Positions 45,186-54,486 of a stretch of 64,000 nucleotides of DNA are shown piece after piece. The notes below the pieces were generated by a model. It was not told where the DNA came from and did no database searches. It saw only the letters and a list, made by a program, of their open reading frames with translations. The translations under genes were made by a program, and so were the position numbers. Position 1 is the stretch's first letter; each line of letters begins with the position of its first letter. The DNA comes from Dickeya zeae NCPPB 2538. Its GTDB lineage: Bacteria > Pseudomonadota > Gammaproteobacteria > Enterobacterales > Enterobacteriaceae. The stretch is taken from assembly GCF_000406165.1 (NCBI RefSeq), contig NZ_CM001977.1:731090-795089 (forward strand), written 5' to 3'.

Positions 45186-46733
45186 ATGACTGAACCCTTA
45201 CTGGCTATTACCGATCTGGCCAAGAATTTCTCCGGCGTCTGGGCGCTGAACAAAGTGCAACTGACGGTATTGCCGGGGGAAATCCACGCGTTGCTGGGTG
45301 AGAACGGCGCGGGAAAATCCACCCTGCTCAAGGCACTGGCCGGGGCGCAACCCCAGACCAGCGGCGATATCCGCTTCAACGGTGAGCTGCTGTCACCGCA
45401 GGAGTCGCCGGTAGCACGGCAAAACCGCGGTATCGTCACCATCTATCAGGAATTCAACCTGTTGCCCAACATGACGGTGGCGGAAAATATGTTTCTCGGC
45501 CGTGAGTTACAGCGCAACCGGCTGTTTGTCGATGCGCAGGCGGTCAATCAGGAAGCCCGTACGGTACTGGAGTACCTGCAACTGAACATATCGCCGACCA
45601 CGCAAGTGGCGCGGCTGAGCGTGGCGCAGCAACAGATGGTGGAAATCGCCCGTGCACTGACGCTGAATGCCCGCCTGATTGTGATGGATGAACCCTCCGC
45701 CGCGCTGAGCGACAGCGAGGTCGAAAGCCTGCACCGGGTGGTACGTGAACTCAAAGCACGCGGTGTCAGCGTGATTTATGTCACCCACCGGCTGCATGAA
45801 GTGTTCCAACTGTGCGACCGCTTCACCGTCTTGCAGGATGGCCGTTACACCGGTTCCGGCAATGTGGCCGACATCGATGTGGCGGGCATCATCCGCATGA
45901 TGGTCGGGCGCGATGTGGTGTTTACCCGTCGTCCGCCATCAGAAACCCATCACCAGGACAAGCCGGTACGGCTGGCGGTGAAAGGGCTGTGCCGGGAAAA
46001 GCCGCCACTCGACCCGCACGGCATCGCACTCGATAACATCGGTTTTCAGGTGCACGAGGGCGAGATCCTGGGGATCGCCGGGCTGGTGGGAGCCGGGCGT
46101 ACCGAGGTGGCACGCTGCCTGTTCGGTGCTGACCCGTTTACTTCCGGTGAGTTCTGGCTCGACGGCCAGCCTTATCAGCCGGTCGATCCGCTGCACGCGC
46201 TGGATCAAGGCATCGCGCTGGTACCGGAAGATCGCAAAAAAGAAGGTGCCGTGCTGGGGCTGTCTATCCGCAATAACCTGTCGCTCTCCAGCCTGTCGTC
46301 ACTGTTGCGCTGGCGCTACTTCGTTGATACCCGCCGTGAGGACGACCTGATCGAGTCTTACCGGCAGGCGTTGCGCATCAAGATGGTGGATAGCGAGCAG
46401 GAGGTGCGCAAGCTCTCTGGCGGCAACCAGCAGAAAGTGATTCTGGCGCGCTGTATGGCGCTCAACCCCCGGGTGTTGATTGTCGATGAGCCGACGCGCG
46501 GCATCGATGTCGGCACCAAGTCCGAAGTGCATCAGGTGCTGTTCGATATGGCAAAACGCGGCGTGGCGGTGATCGTGATTTCTTCCGACCTGCCAGAGGT
46601 GATGGCGATTTCCGATCGCATCATCACGTTGAGCGAAGGCCGGATGACCGGCGAACTGCACGGCGATGACGCTACGGAAGAGCGGCTGATGACCCTGATG
46701 GCCATCTGCCATGACGCACAACAGGCCGCATAA
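45186..46733 (+). CDS. Sugar ABC transporter ATP-binding protein (RbsA/IatA-like)
   Basis: A 515-residue duplicated importer ATPase. First half: Walker A GENGAGKSTLLKAL, signature LSVAQQQMVEIARA, Walker B LIVMDEPSAALSDSE. Second half: GLVGAGRTEVARCLFGAD (degenerate Walker A), LSGGNQQKVILARCM and VLIVDEPTRGIDVGTKSEV. The non-equivalent halves are normal for RbsA-type ATPases. The start at 45186 follows AAGGAGG. Partners with the flanking binding protein and permease for inositol uptake. Confidence 0.9.
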   Translation: MTEPLLAITDLAKNFSGVWALNKVQLTVLPGEIHALLGENGAGKSTLLKALAGAQPQTSGDIRFNGELLSPQESPVARQNRGIVTIYQEFNLLPNMTVAENMFLGRELQRNRLFVDAQAVNQEARTVLEYLQLNISPTTQVARLSVAQQQMVEIARALTLNARLIVMDEPSAALSDSEVESLHRVVRELKARGVSVIYVTHRLHEVFQLCDRFTVLQDGRYTGSGNVADIDVAGIIRMMVGRDVVFTRRPPSETHHQDKPVRLAVKGLCREKPPLDPHGIALDNIGFQVHEGEILGIAGLVGAGRTEVARCLFGADPFTSGEFWLDGQPYQPVDPLHALDQGIALVPEDRKKEGAVLGLSIRNNLSLSSLSSLLRWRYFVDTRREDDLIESYRQALRIKMVDSEQEVRKLSGGNQQKVILARCMALNPRVLIVDEPTRGIDVGTKSEVHQVLFDMAKRGVAVIVISSDLPEVMAISDRIITLSEGRMTGELHGDDATEERLMTLMAICHDAQQAA

Positions 46734-46743
46734 CGGAGAGTCT

Positions 46744-47784
46744 ATGAGTATGCAACAACCTTTATCGCGCATTAAATTGCCGACGCCGACCAACGGCCGG
46801 GGACGCATCGACCCGATCGCCTTCTTCGAGCGTTTCGGCGTGTTGATTTTCATGATCCTGCTGCTGATCTTTTTTCAGTCGCAGAACAGCAACTTCCTGA
46901 CGGAACGCAACATCACCAACATTCTTACCGAGGTGTCTATCTACGGCATCATGGCGGTGGGGATGACCTTCGTGATCCTGACGGCGGGTATCGATCTGTC
47001 GGTCGGGTCGATTCTGGCGGTGTGCGCGATGACCGCCGCTTATGTGATTAAAGGCGATAACTTCACCACGGTTGATGCACAAGCCTGGGGCGGCATGAGC
47101 TGGCTGGTGGGGCTTGGCATCTGTCTGGCGATGGGCACGGCCATCGGCTTTCTGCACGGCTTGGGGGTCACCCGCCTGCGTCTGTCGCCATTCATCGTTA
47201 CGCTGGGCGGCATGACCATCTGGCGTGGCCTGACGCTGGTTGTCAACGACGGCGCGCCCATCGCCGGGTTTGACCCTGGCTACCGTTGGTGGGGGCGCGG
47301 CGAACTGCTCGGCGTTTCCATTCCTATCTGGATCTTCGCGCTGGTGGCGTTGGTCGGCTGGCTGGCGCTGCATAAAACCCGCTGGGGACGCTTCGTGTAT
47401 GCCATCGGCGGTAATACCGAAGCGGCACGACTGGCCGGGGTGAACGTGCAGCGGGTACTGGTCAGCGTTTACGTGGTGATCGGCATGCTGGCGGGGCTGG
47501 CCGGTTTTATTCTCAGCGCACGTTTAGGCAGCGCCGAAGCGGTGGCCGGTATCTCGTTCGAACTGCGGGTGATCGCCTCGGTGGTGATTGGCGGCACCTC
47601 GCTGATGGGCGGTTACGGGCGTATCAGCGGCACCATTATCGGTTCCGTCATTATGGGGATCCTGATTAACGGGCTGGTGCTGATGAATGTCTCGGCCTAT
47701 TACCAGCAGATCATCACCGGGCTGATTATCGTACTGGCGGTGGCGTTTGATACCTACGCCAAAAACCGACGTGGTGCACTCTGA
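46744..47784 (+). CDS. Sugar ABC transporter permease (RbsC/IatP-like)
   Basis: A 346-residue permease of the ribose type with about 8-10 membrane segments. Motifs: NILTEVSIYGIMAVGMTFVILTAGIDLSVGS, FIVTLGGMTIWRGLTLVVNDG and the EAA-equivalent VIGGTSLMGGYGRISGTIIGSVIMGILINGL. GGAGAG precedes the ATG. It completes a three-part inositol importer. Confidence 0.9.
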   Translation: MSMQQPLSRIKLPTPTNGRGRIDPIAFFERFGVLIFMILLLIFFQSQNSNFLTERNITNILTEVSIYGIMAVGMTFVILTAGIDLSVGSILAVCAMTAAYVIKGDNFTTVDAQAWGGMSWLVGLGICLAMGTAIGFLHGLGVTRLRLSPFIVTLGGMTIWRGLTLVVNDGAPIAGFDPGYRWWGRGELLGVSIPIWIFALVALVGWLALHKTRWGRFVYAIGGNTEAARLAGVNVQRVLVSVYVVIGMLAGLAGFILSARLGSAEAVAGISFELRVIASVVIGGTSLMGGYGRISGTIIGSVIMGILINGLVLMNVSAYYQQIITGLIIVLAVAFDTYAKNRRGAL

Positions 47785-47801
47785 CAGCGGGAGCGACAGT
47801 C

Positions 47802-48935
47802 ATGAAACAGGTTCGAATTGGTCTTATCGGCACTGGTTACATCGGCCGCGCTCATGCCATCGCTTATGCGCAGGCACCGGTGGTGTATCCGCTTAAAGGG
47901 CAACTGGTGCGTGAAATGCTGGCGGAAGTCTCGCCAGCGCTGGCAGAGCAACGCGCGCGTGAGATGGGTTTTGCCCGTTTCACCAGTGACTGGCAGGAAC
48001 TGGTGGCCGACCCAGCCATCGACGTGGTGGATATCTGCGCGCCTAACTTTTTGCACCAGACCATGGCGATGGCGGCGATTCGCCACGGCAAACACGTCTA
48101 TTCGGAAAAACCGCTGGCGCTGAATGCCGCCGAAGCACGCGAGATGGTGGATGCCGCGCGTCAGGCTGGGGTGAAAACGCTGGTCGGGTTTAACTACATG
48201 AAAAACCCGGCAGCACAGCTGGCGAAAGAGATTATCGCCCGCGGTGAAATCGGCGAGGTGACCCATTTCTATGGCACCCACAATGAAGACTATCTGGCCG
48301 ACCCGAATAAACCGGCGGACTGGCACTGCTTCCGGCACACCGCCGGGTTGGGTGCACTGGGCGACGTGGGGGCGCACATCGTCAATATGGCGCACTACCT
48401 GGTGGGTGAGATTGCTGAGGTATGCGGCGATCTGCACACGGTGGTGCCGCAGCGTCCGGTGAGTGTCGGGAGTGCGGATCGAGTCACGGTGGAAAACGAG
48501 GATCAGGCCCATGCCATGGTGCGTTTCGCCAGCGGCGCACGCGGGGTGATTGAAGCCTCGCGAGTGGCCTGTGGCCGCAAAATGGGGCTGAGTTATGTCG
48601 TTACCGGCACCCGTGGTGCCATCAGCTTTACCCAGGAGCGGATGGCGGAACTGAAGCTCTATCGGCATGACGACCCGGTAAACCGGCAGGGGTTCCAAAC
48701 CTTGTTGATTGGGCCGCAGCACCCGGAATACGCCGCGTTTTGCGCCAGCGCCGGGCATGGCATCGGCTTTAACGATCAGAAAACCGTCGAGGTACGCGAT
48801 CTTATCGACGGCATCGCCGCCGACCAGCCACTGTGGCCCGATTTTGAAGAGGGCTGGCGAGTCTCCCGGGTGTTGGACGCGATTGTGTTGTCGCATCAGG
48901 CTGCGCGCTGGGTGGCGGTACATGAGGTGGGATAA
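47802..48935 (+). CDS. Gfo/Idh/MocA family oxidoreductase (second inositol-type dehydrogenase)
   Basis: A 377-residue dehydrogenase. N-terminal GLIGTGYIGRAHAIAYAQAP, VYSEKPLALNAAEAREMVDAA (catalytic Lys) and GALGDVGAHIVNMAHYLVGEI (His motif). It resembles oxidoreductases that act on inositol stereoisomers (scyllo or chiro). From memory, proteins of this length lie in iol operons of many proteobacteria and take names such as IolW or IolX; I do not choose one. 17 bases after the permease stop. Confidence 0.83.
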   Translation: MKQVRIGLIGTGYIGRAHAIAYAQAPVVYPLKGQLVREMLAEVSPALAEQRAREMGFARFTSDWQELVADPAIDVVDICAPNFLHQTMAMAAIRHGKHVYSEKPLALNAAEAREMVDAARQAGVKTLVGFNYMKNPAAQLAKEIIARGEIGEVTHFYGTHNEDYLADPNKPADWHCFRHTAGLGALGDVGAHIVNMAHYLVGEIAEVCGDLHTVVPQRPVSVGSADRVTVENEDQAHAMVRFASGARGVIEASRVACGRKMGLSYVVTGTRGAISFTQERMAELKLYRHDDPVNRQGFQTLLIGPQHPEYAAFCASAGHGIGFNDQKTVEVRDLIDGIAADQPLWPDFEEGWRVSRVLDAIVLSHQAARWVAVHEVG

Positions 48936-49007
48936 GTGGAATAAGTGGGATAACCGTCGGGCCGACGTGTTGTCGATTTCCCTTTTTGGCTGACAGGAAT
49001 GGACGTA

Positions 49008-50969
49008 ATGACTACGCAAAAGCAGTTTGATGTGATTTGCATGGGGCGGGTGGCGGTGGACCTGTACGGTCAGCAGATCGGCGCACGTCTCGAAGACATG
49101 GGCAGCTTCGCCAAATATCTGGGCGGCTCTTCCGGTAATGTCGCTTACGGTACCGCCCGGCAGGGGCTACGTTCTTCCATGCTGGCGCGGGTCGGCGATG
49201 AACACATGGGGCGCTTTCTGCGTGAGGAGCTACAGCAGGTCGGCTGCGATACCAGTCATTTGATTACCGACCCGACACGGCTGACGGCGCTGGTACTGCT
49301 CGGTATCAAAGACCGGGAAACCTTTCCGCTGATTTTTTACCGCGATAACTGCGCCGATATGGCCATCACGCCGGAAGACGTCAGCGAAGAATACATCGCT
49401 TCATCGCGTTGTCTGGCGATCACCGGCACTCACTTGTCGCATCCCAATACCCGCGAGGCGGTATTAACCGCATTGCGTTACGCCCGTCGCCACGGCGTGA
49501 AAACGGTGCTGGATATCGATTACCGGCCGGTGCTGTGGGGGTTGACCTCGTTAGGTGACGGCGAAACCCGTTTTATCGAATCCGCGGCGGTGACGGCACA
49601 GTTGCAACAGGTACTGAACCTGTTTGACCTGATTGTTGGCACCGAAGAGGAATTTCATATTGCCGGTGGCAGCACCGATACCCTGAATGCGTTGCGGCAG
49701 GTGCGGGCGCACACCGCAGCGGAACTGGTGTGCAAGCGTGGCCCACTGGGCTGTTCGGTATTCACCGGCGCTATTCCGGCGTCGCTGGATGACGGTATTA
49801 CCGTGCAAGGTGTGCGCGTCGAGGTGCTCAACGTGTTGGGGGCGGGCGATGCGTTCATGTCTGGTCTGCTGCGTGGTTATCTCAGCGGTGAAGGCTGGGA
49901 AAAAGCCTGTGCTTATGCCAATGCCTGCGGTGCGCTGGTGGTATCACGCCACGGCTGCGCCCCAGCGATGCCGAGCCGCATCGAACTGGATAACTATCTG
50001 GCGCGGGCGCATGCGGTGCCAAGGCCGGATCTGGATCCGGAACTGAACCACCTGCATCGCGTCACCACCCGTCGGCAGCGCTGGGAAGAACTGTGTGTGA
50101 TCGCCTTCGATCACCGCATCCAACTGGAAGAGATGGCACTGGCCTGCGGCGCAGATCGCAGCCGGATCCCGCTGCTCAAACAGTTGATTCTCAACGCCAG
50201 CCAGCAGGCAGCGGAGCAGGCCGGGTTGCTGGGCTTTGCCGGGGCGGCTGACAAAGCCGGAACACCCGGCAGAGCCGGATTAGCCCCCGGCAAAGCCGGA
50301 TTATTGTGCGATGGCACCTTCGGGCAGGACGCGCTGAATACCATTACCGGGCAAGGCTGGTGGATCGGTCGCCCAATCGAACTGCCGGGTTCGCGTCCAC
50401 TGGCACTGGAACACGGCAACATCGGTTCGCAATTGGTGAGCTGGCCGCTGGAGCAGGTGGTGAAATGTCTGGTGTTCTTCCACCCGGAAGACGACAGCCC
50501 GTTACGACTGGCGCAGGAGCGGCAGGTGAGCGAGGTCTATCGAGCCTGTTGCCAGTCGGGTCATGAGCTATTGCTGGAGGTGATCCTCCCTGCCGATATG
50601 CCGCGCAGCGATGACTTGTACCTGCGGGCAATTCAGCGGTTTTACAACCTTGGCGTCCGGCCGGACTGGTGGAAGCTACCGCCGCTGTCGGCCAGCGGCT
50701 GGCAACGGCTGGAAGCGTTACTGGCCGAGCGCGACCCCTACTGCCGTGGTGTGGTGATCCTCGGGTTGGATGCGCCGATCGAGACGTTACGTCAGGGGTT
50801 CAACGCCGCCGCGGGTCAATCGGTGGTGAAAGGTTTTGCGGTGGGACGAACACTGTTTGCCCAACCGGCGCAGCAATGGCTGCGCGGTGACATCGATGAT
50901 CAGCAGTTGATCGCCGACATCAAAGATAATTACTTGCACCTGATCGCCCTGTGGCGTCAGCGCGGCTAA
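49008..50969 (+). CDS. iolC: 5-dehydro-2-deoxygluconokinase fused to a DUF2090 domain (bifunctional IolC)
   Basis: A 653-residue protein. Residues 1-330 are a PfkB sugar kinase with GGSSGNVAYGTARQGL and the NVLGAGDAFMSGLLRG catalytic motif (about 274-289). Residues about 335-653 are DUF2090, an aldolase-like TIM barrel, with VIAFDHRIQLEEMA and LLEVILPAD. IolC phosphorylates 2-deoxy-5-keto-D-gluconate; the DUF2090 part may cleave the product (IolJ role), which would explain the lack of a separate iolJ here. An insert rich in KAG/PG/AGL repeats (about residues 410-433) lies in DUF2090. ATG at 49008 chosen, with AGGA 9 bases before. Confidence 0.9.
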   Translation: MTTQKQFDVICMGRVAVDLYGQQIGARLEDMGSFAKYLGGSSGNVAYGTARQGLRSSMLARVGDEHMGRFLREELQQVGCDTSHLITDPTRLTALVLLGIKDRETFPLIFYRDNCADMAITPEDVSEEYIASSRCLAITGTHLSHPNTREAVLTALRYARRHGVKTVLDIDYRPVLWGLTSLGDGETRFIESAAVTAQLQQVLNLFDLIVGTEEEFHIAGGSTDTLNALRQVRAHTAAELVCKRGPLGCSVFTGAIPASLDDGITVQGVRVEVLNVLGAGDAFMSGLLRGYLSGEGWEKACAYANACGALVVSRHGCAPAMPSRIELDNYLARAHAVPRPDLDPELNHLHRVTTRRQRWEELCVIAFDHRIQLEEMALACGADRSRIPLLKQLILNASQQAAEQAGLLGFAGAADKAGTPGRAGLAPGKAGLLCDGTFGQDALNTITGQGWWIGRPIELPGSRPLALEHGNIGSQLVSWPLEQVVKCLVFFHPEDDSPLRLAQERQVSEVYRACCQSGHELLLEVILPADMPRSDDLYLRAIQRFYNLGVRPDWWKLPPLSASGWQRLEALLAERDPYCRGVVILGLDAPIETLRQGFNAAAGQSVVKGFAVGRTLFAQPAQQWLRGDIDDQQLIADIKDNYLHLIALWRQRG

Positions 50970-50999
50970 CTCCATTAATTCTGAGCAGAGGGAATCGAA

Positions 51000-51890
51000 A
51001 TGAGCGTTCAATTGGGTATTAATCCGCTGACCTGGACCAATGACGACCTGCCATCGCTGGGGGCGGAAACCCCGCTGGAAACCTGCCTGAGCGAGGGGCG
51101 TGAGGCCGGTTTCGCCGGGTTTGAACTGGGCAACAAGTTTCCGCGCCAGTCCAGCGTGCTGGGGCCGATTCTGCAACAGCATGGGCTGCGTCTGGTCTCT
51201 GGCTGGTATTCCGGCCAACTGCTGACCCGTTCGGTAGCAGAGGAAATTGCTGCGGTACAAGACCACCTCAACCTGCTGCGGGAACTGGGCGCTAGCGTGC
51301 TGGTGTTCGCTGAGGTGACCGGCGCGATCCACGGCGAGCAAGGCACACCGGTGCATTTACGTCCGCGTTTCCCGGCGGCGCGCTGGCAGGAGTATGGTGA
51401 GAAACTCAGCGAATTCGCCCGTTATACCCAGCAGCAGGGGGTGCAAATCGCCTATCACCACCATATGGGGACGGTGATTGAAACCGCCGACGATGTAGAC
51501 CAGTTGATGACCCATACCGGGCCGGAGGTCGGGTTGCTGCTGGATACCGGCCATCTTACCTTTGCCGGTGCCGACCCGCTGGCGGTGGCGCAACGCTGGG
51601 CGGCGCGCATCAACCACGTGCATTGCAAAGATATCCGCCCCGAGGTGCTCAAAGACGTGAAAAACCGCAAAACCAGTTTTCTGGATGCGGTACTCAGTGG
51701 GGTGTTCACCGTGCCGGGTGACGGCTGTGTCGATTACCCGTCGCTGTTCCAACTGCTAAAAGCGCAGGATTATCAGGGCTGGCTGGTGGTGGAAGCTGAA
51801 CAGGACCCGGCAGTGGCACATCCGCTGACTTACGCGACGTTGGGATTCAATAACCTGCAGCGCTTCGCCCGCGATGCCGGTTTGATCTGA
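51000..51890 (+). CDS. iolE: Myo-inosose-2 dehydratase
   Basis: A 296-residue TIM-barrel xylose-isomerase-like protein. Motifs: INPLTWTNDDLP near the N-terminus, GFELGNKFP, IAYHHHMGTVIETADDVDQLM, LLLDTGHLTFAGADP and the Glu of LVVEAEQDPAVA. It dehydrates scyllo-inosose to the trihydroxycyclohexanedione used by IolD. AGAGG precedes the start. It is followed at 23 bases by iolB. Confidence 0.93.
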   Translation: MSVQLGINPLTWTNDDLPSLGAETPLETCLSEGREAGFAGFELGNKFPRQSSVLGPILQQHGLRLVSGWYSGQLLTRSVAEEIAAVQDHLNLLRELGASVLVFAEVTGAIHGEQGTPVHLRPRFPAARWQEYGEKLSEFARYTQQQGVQIAYHHHMGTVIETADDVDQLMTHTGPEVGLLLDTGHLTFAGADPLAVAQRWAARINHVHCKDIRPEVLKDVKNRKTSFLDAVLSGVFTVPGDGCVDYPSLFQLLKAQDYQGWLVVEAEQDPAVAHPLTYATLGFNNLQRFARDAGLI

Positions 51891-51913
51891 CGGTTGCAGC
51901 CAGGAGGTGGGTC

Positions 51914-52741
51914 ATGTCTGAATTACTGTCTCGTTATCATGCGCCGGATGAGCAAGGGCGTATCCAACAGATTACCCCGGCTCGCGCGGGGTGGCGTCAT
52001 GTCGGATTTGAGGTTTACCAGCTATCGACTGGTGCAACGCTGTCACTGCCTGCGGTGGCGCAGGAGCGTTGTCTGGTGTTGGTTGGTGGCCGGGCGACGG
52101 TGATAACACCGCAAGCGCGCTTTGAACATATTGGCGAACGCATGAACCCGTTCGAGCGCAAGAAACCCTGGGCGGTGTACGTCACGCCGGGGGAAACGGT
52201 GACGGTGATAGCCGACACACCGCTGGAACTGGCGGTCTGTGCCGCGCCGGGCGCCGGGAACCATCCTACCCGGTTGATTGCGCCACAGGATATCGGTGCC
52301 GAAGCGCGTGGTGCCGGGCGCAACCGCCGCTTCGTGCACAACATTTTGCCGGAGGATAAAGCGGCAGACAGTCTGCTGGTGGTTGAAGTTTACACCGACG
52401 AGGGCTGTACCAGCTCTTACCCCAGCCATAAACATGATGTCGATAATCCGCCGCAGGAAACCTATCTGGAGGAAACCTACTATCACCGGCTCAACCCGCC
52501 GCAGGGCTTCTGTTTGCAACGGGTGTATACCGAGGATCGCTCGCTGGACGAGTGCATGGCGGTGTACGACCGGGATGTGGTGATGGTGCCGCGTGGTTAC
52601 CACCCGGTAGCGACGCTGGCGGGCTACGACAGCTACTATCTCAACGTGATGGCCGGGCCGGTGCGCCAGTGGCGCTTTAGCTGGGAGCAGGATCACCAGT
52701 GGGTGAACAGCGCGGAATATGCCGCAAAACACAGCGGGTGA
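51914..52741 (+). CDS. iolB: 5-deoxy-glucuronate isomerase
   Basis: A 275-residue cupin enzyme. Opening YHAPDEQGRIQQITPARAGWRHVGFEVY and metal-site motifs SSYPSHKHDVDNPPQETYLEETYYHR (His and Glu ligands) and VMVPRGYHPVATLAGYDSYYLNVMAGP (His). It isomerises 5-deoxy-D-glucuronate to 2-deoxy-5-keto-gluconate, feeding IolC. AGGAGG precedes the ATG. It is the last iol gene in the window. Confidence 0.93.
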   Translation: MSELLSRYHAPDEQGRIQQITPARAGWRHVGFEVYQLSTGATLSLPAVAQERCLVLVGGRATVITPQARFEHIGERMNPFERKKPWAVYVTPGETVTVIADTPLELAVCAAPGAGNHPTRLIAPQDIGAEARGAGRNRRFVHNILPEDKAADSLLVVEVYTDEGCTSSYPSHKHDVDNPPQETYLEETYYHRLNPPQGFCLQRVYTEDRSLDECMAVYDRDVVMVPRGYHPVATLAGYDSYYLNVMAGPVRQWRFSWEQDHQWVNSAEYAAKHSG

Positions 52742-52810
52742 GATGATGTATGAGGCTTTTTATCGCAGATAACATCTTGAGTTTAAAGTGAGAGGTTTTC
52801 CTGGCGTTAA

Positions 52811-53042
52811 AAACTGTGCTGAGGTGGACGACTTCGCCGGATGCGCGGCAGGGAAGCCGCGCAAGCTCGTGCCGTGTTGGGAACACGTCACGAGCGGTCC
52901 GAACAGCGAAGGCGAACGCCGAAGGGACCGCGCAGCGGCACAGTTTAGCCCCTAGCCAGAGGTCAAGGAGAGGTGGCTTTGGACCTCTCCTTGTCGTGCG
53001 TGCGGTGACGTTGCAAAGGGACAACGGACGTTATCACGCACG
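52811..53042. repeat. Structured palindromic intergenic element between iolB and mltB
   Basis: A GC-rich element of about 230 bases. AAACTGTGC (52811) pairs with GCACAGTTT (52938-52946) as outer arms. Inside are perfect hairpins GCGCGGC/GCCGCGC (52843-52862), GCTCGTG/CACGAGC with inner CGTGTT/AACACG (52865-52895) and GGTCC/GGACC around GGCGAACGCC. Then an 11-bp stem CAAGGAGAGGT/ACCTCTCCTTG (52964-52993), and an imperfect long stem CGTGCGTG...CACGCACG (52995-53042). It resembles a dispersed intergenic repeat family of soft-rot bacteria, or a structured RNA. Confidence 0.7.
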
Positions 53043-53116
53043 AAACTTTCCACTGCCCTGACATAAATGTGCCAGTAACAAAACAACTCGGCTGTTGTTC
53101 AACAGCCAGTCCAGGT

Positions 53117-54220
53117 TTAATACCCCTGCCGTGCTTTTCTGACTTCTTCCCCTAACTGCCATACCGCCATCGCGTAGTGCACGCTGTGGTTGTAACGGGT
53201 GATGGCGTAGAAGTTCGGCAGACCGTACCAGAACTGGTAGTAGCTACCCATATCGAGGCGCAGCAAACTGGCTTCCTGATAGCCACCCAGTGACGCGGTC
53301 GGGCGTAGCCCGGCGGCTGCCAGCGTTGACAGGGAGTAGCGGGTTTTAAAGCCGGTTTCCAGCGAGAAAGTCTGACCGCTGGCGGGTATGGCGACCTGTT
53401 GGTTCGGTTGCCAGCCGTTTGATTTGAAGTAGTTGGCGACGCTGCCGATGGCGTCCACCGGGTCCCACAGGTTGGCGATGCCGTCGCCGTTGAAATCCAC
53501 GGCGTATTTCTTGAACGCTGATGGCATGAACTGACCGTAGCCCATCGCACCGGCAAACGAACCACGCAGCGATAACGGGTCAAAGCCGTCTTCCCGCGCC
53601 ATCAGCAGAAAGTACTCCAGCTCGCTTTGGAAGTACTCAGCGCGGCGTGGGTAAGCGAAGGACAATGTCGCCAGCGCATCCAGAATACGGGTTTTGCCCA
53701 TCACCCGGCCCCAGCGGGTTTCTACCCCGATAATACCGACGATGATCTCTGGCGGCACTCCGTAGACCTGCTGGGCGCGCACCAGTGCGTCCTGATACTG
53801 GTTCCAGAATGCGACACCGTTTTGCACGTTATCCGGGGTGATGAACTGCTTGCGGTAACGCAGCCAGGAGCCATTGGGAATGTTGGACGGGGTGGCGGTG
53901 GACGGCGCGGGTGCCTGCTTGTCCATGAGCCTTATCACCCAGTCCAGCCGCTGCGCTTGTGCCAGCACGTCATGCAACTGCTGGCGCTCGAAGCCATACT
54001 GCCGCACCATCTTGTCTACGAAGCGGTCCACGTCCGGGCTGTTGGCGAAATCGCCGTTAGTCAGCAGGCCACCAGAATGACCAGGAGACAGTAGAAAACC
54101 ACCGGAAGGGGCAGAGGAAGGGGGAGTACCGATAATTTCAGCCCCAGCGGGCTCAGCGGATTTATTGCTGCAGGCGGACAGCGCCAATAACAGCGGGAGA
54201 ACAGCAACCAGGCGACGCAT
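53117..54220 (-). CDS. mltB: Membrane-bound lytic murein transglycosylase B
   Basis: A 367-residue outer-membrane lipoprotein (E. coli 361). Lipobox LSAC (signal MRRLVAVLPLLLALSAC) is followed by the SLT domain: VPPEIIVGIIGVETRWGRVMGKTRILDALATLSFAYPRRAEYF with the catalytic Glu of GVETRWG, and SFAGAMGYGQFMPSAFKKYAVDFNGDG. It cleaves glycan strands to 1,6-anhydromuramyl products for wall turnover. The start at 54220 is chosen for the lipoprotein signal; the upstream in-frame extension lacks one. Confidence 0.93.
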   Translation of the reverse strand: MRRLVAVLPLLLALSACSNKSAEPAGAEIIGTPPSSAPSGGFLLSPGHSGGLLTNGDFANSPDVDRFVDKMVRQYGFERQQLHDVLAQAQRLDWVIRLMDKQAPAPSTATPSNIPNGSWLRYRKQFITPDNVQNGVAFWNQYQDALVRAQQVYGVPPEIIVGIIGVETRWGRVMGKTRILDALATLSFAYPRRAEYFQSELEYFLLMAREDGFDPLSLRGSFAGAMGYGQFMPSAFKKYAVDFNGDGIANLWDPVDAIGSVANYFKSNGWQPNQQVAIPASGQTFSLETGFKTRYSLSTLAAAGLRPTASLGGYQEASLLRLDMGSYYQFWYGLPNFYAITRYNHSVHYAMAVWQLGEEVRKARQGY

Positions 54221-54486
54221 CAGATATCCATATAATTCTGTCAAAAACAACGTGGCGGCCATGGTAGCGCAACGTCCATAGGGAAAAAACCGAATTGTGG
54301 CGCACCGGCACACAATGGGTTATCTGTCAGTCATGACATCGCTGCCAGTCACGACCATGGCGCAGGCAGGGATAAAAACGTGGTGGAATATTGTGATGAA
54401 TGTCACGAAAATAGCTGGCAAGAAAAGTCGGACTGGTGTCGCCAGCGACAGCAACCGGCACTGTTTCACCCGGGCAGGGACATTAC

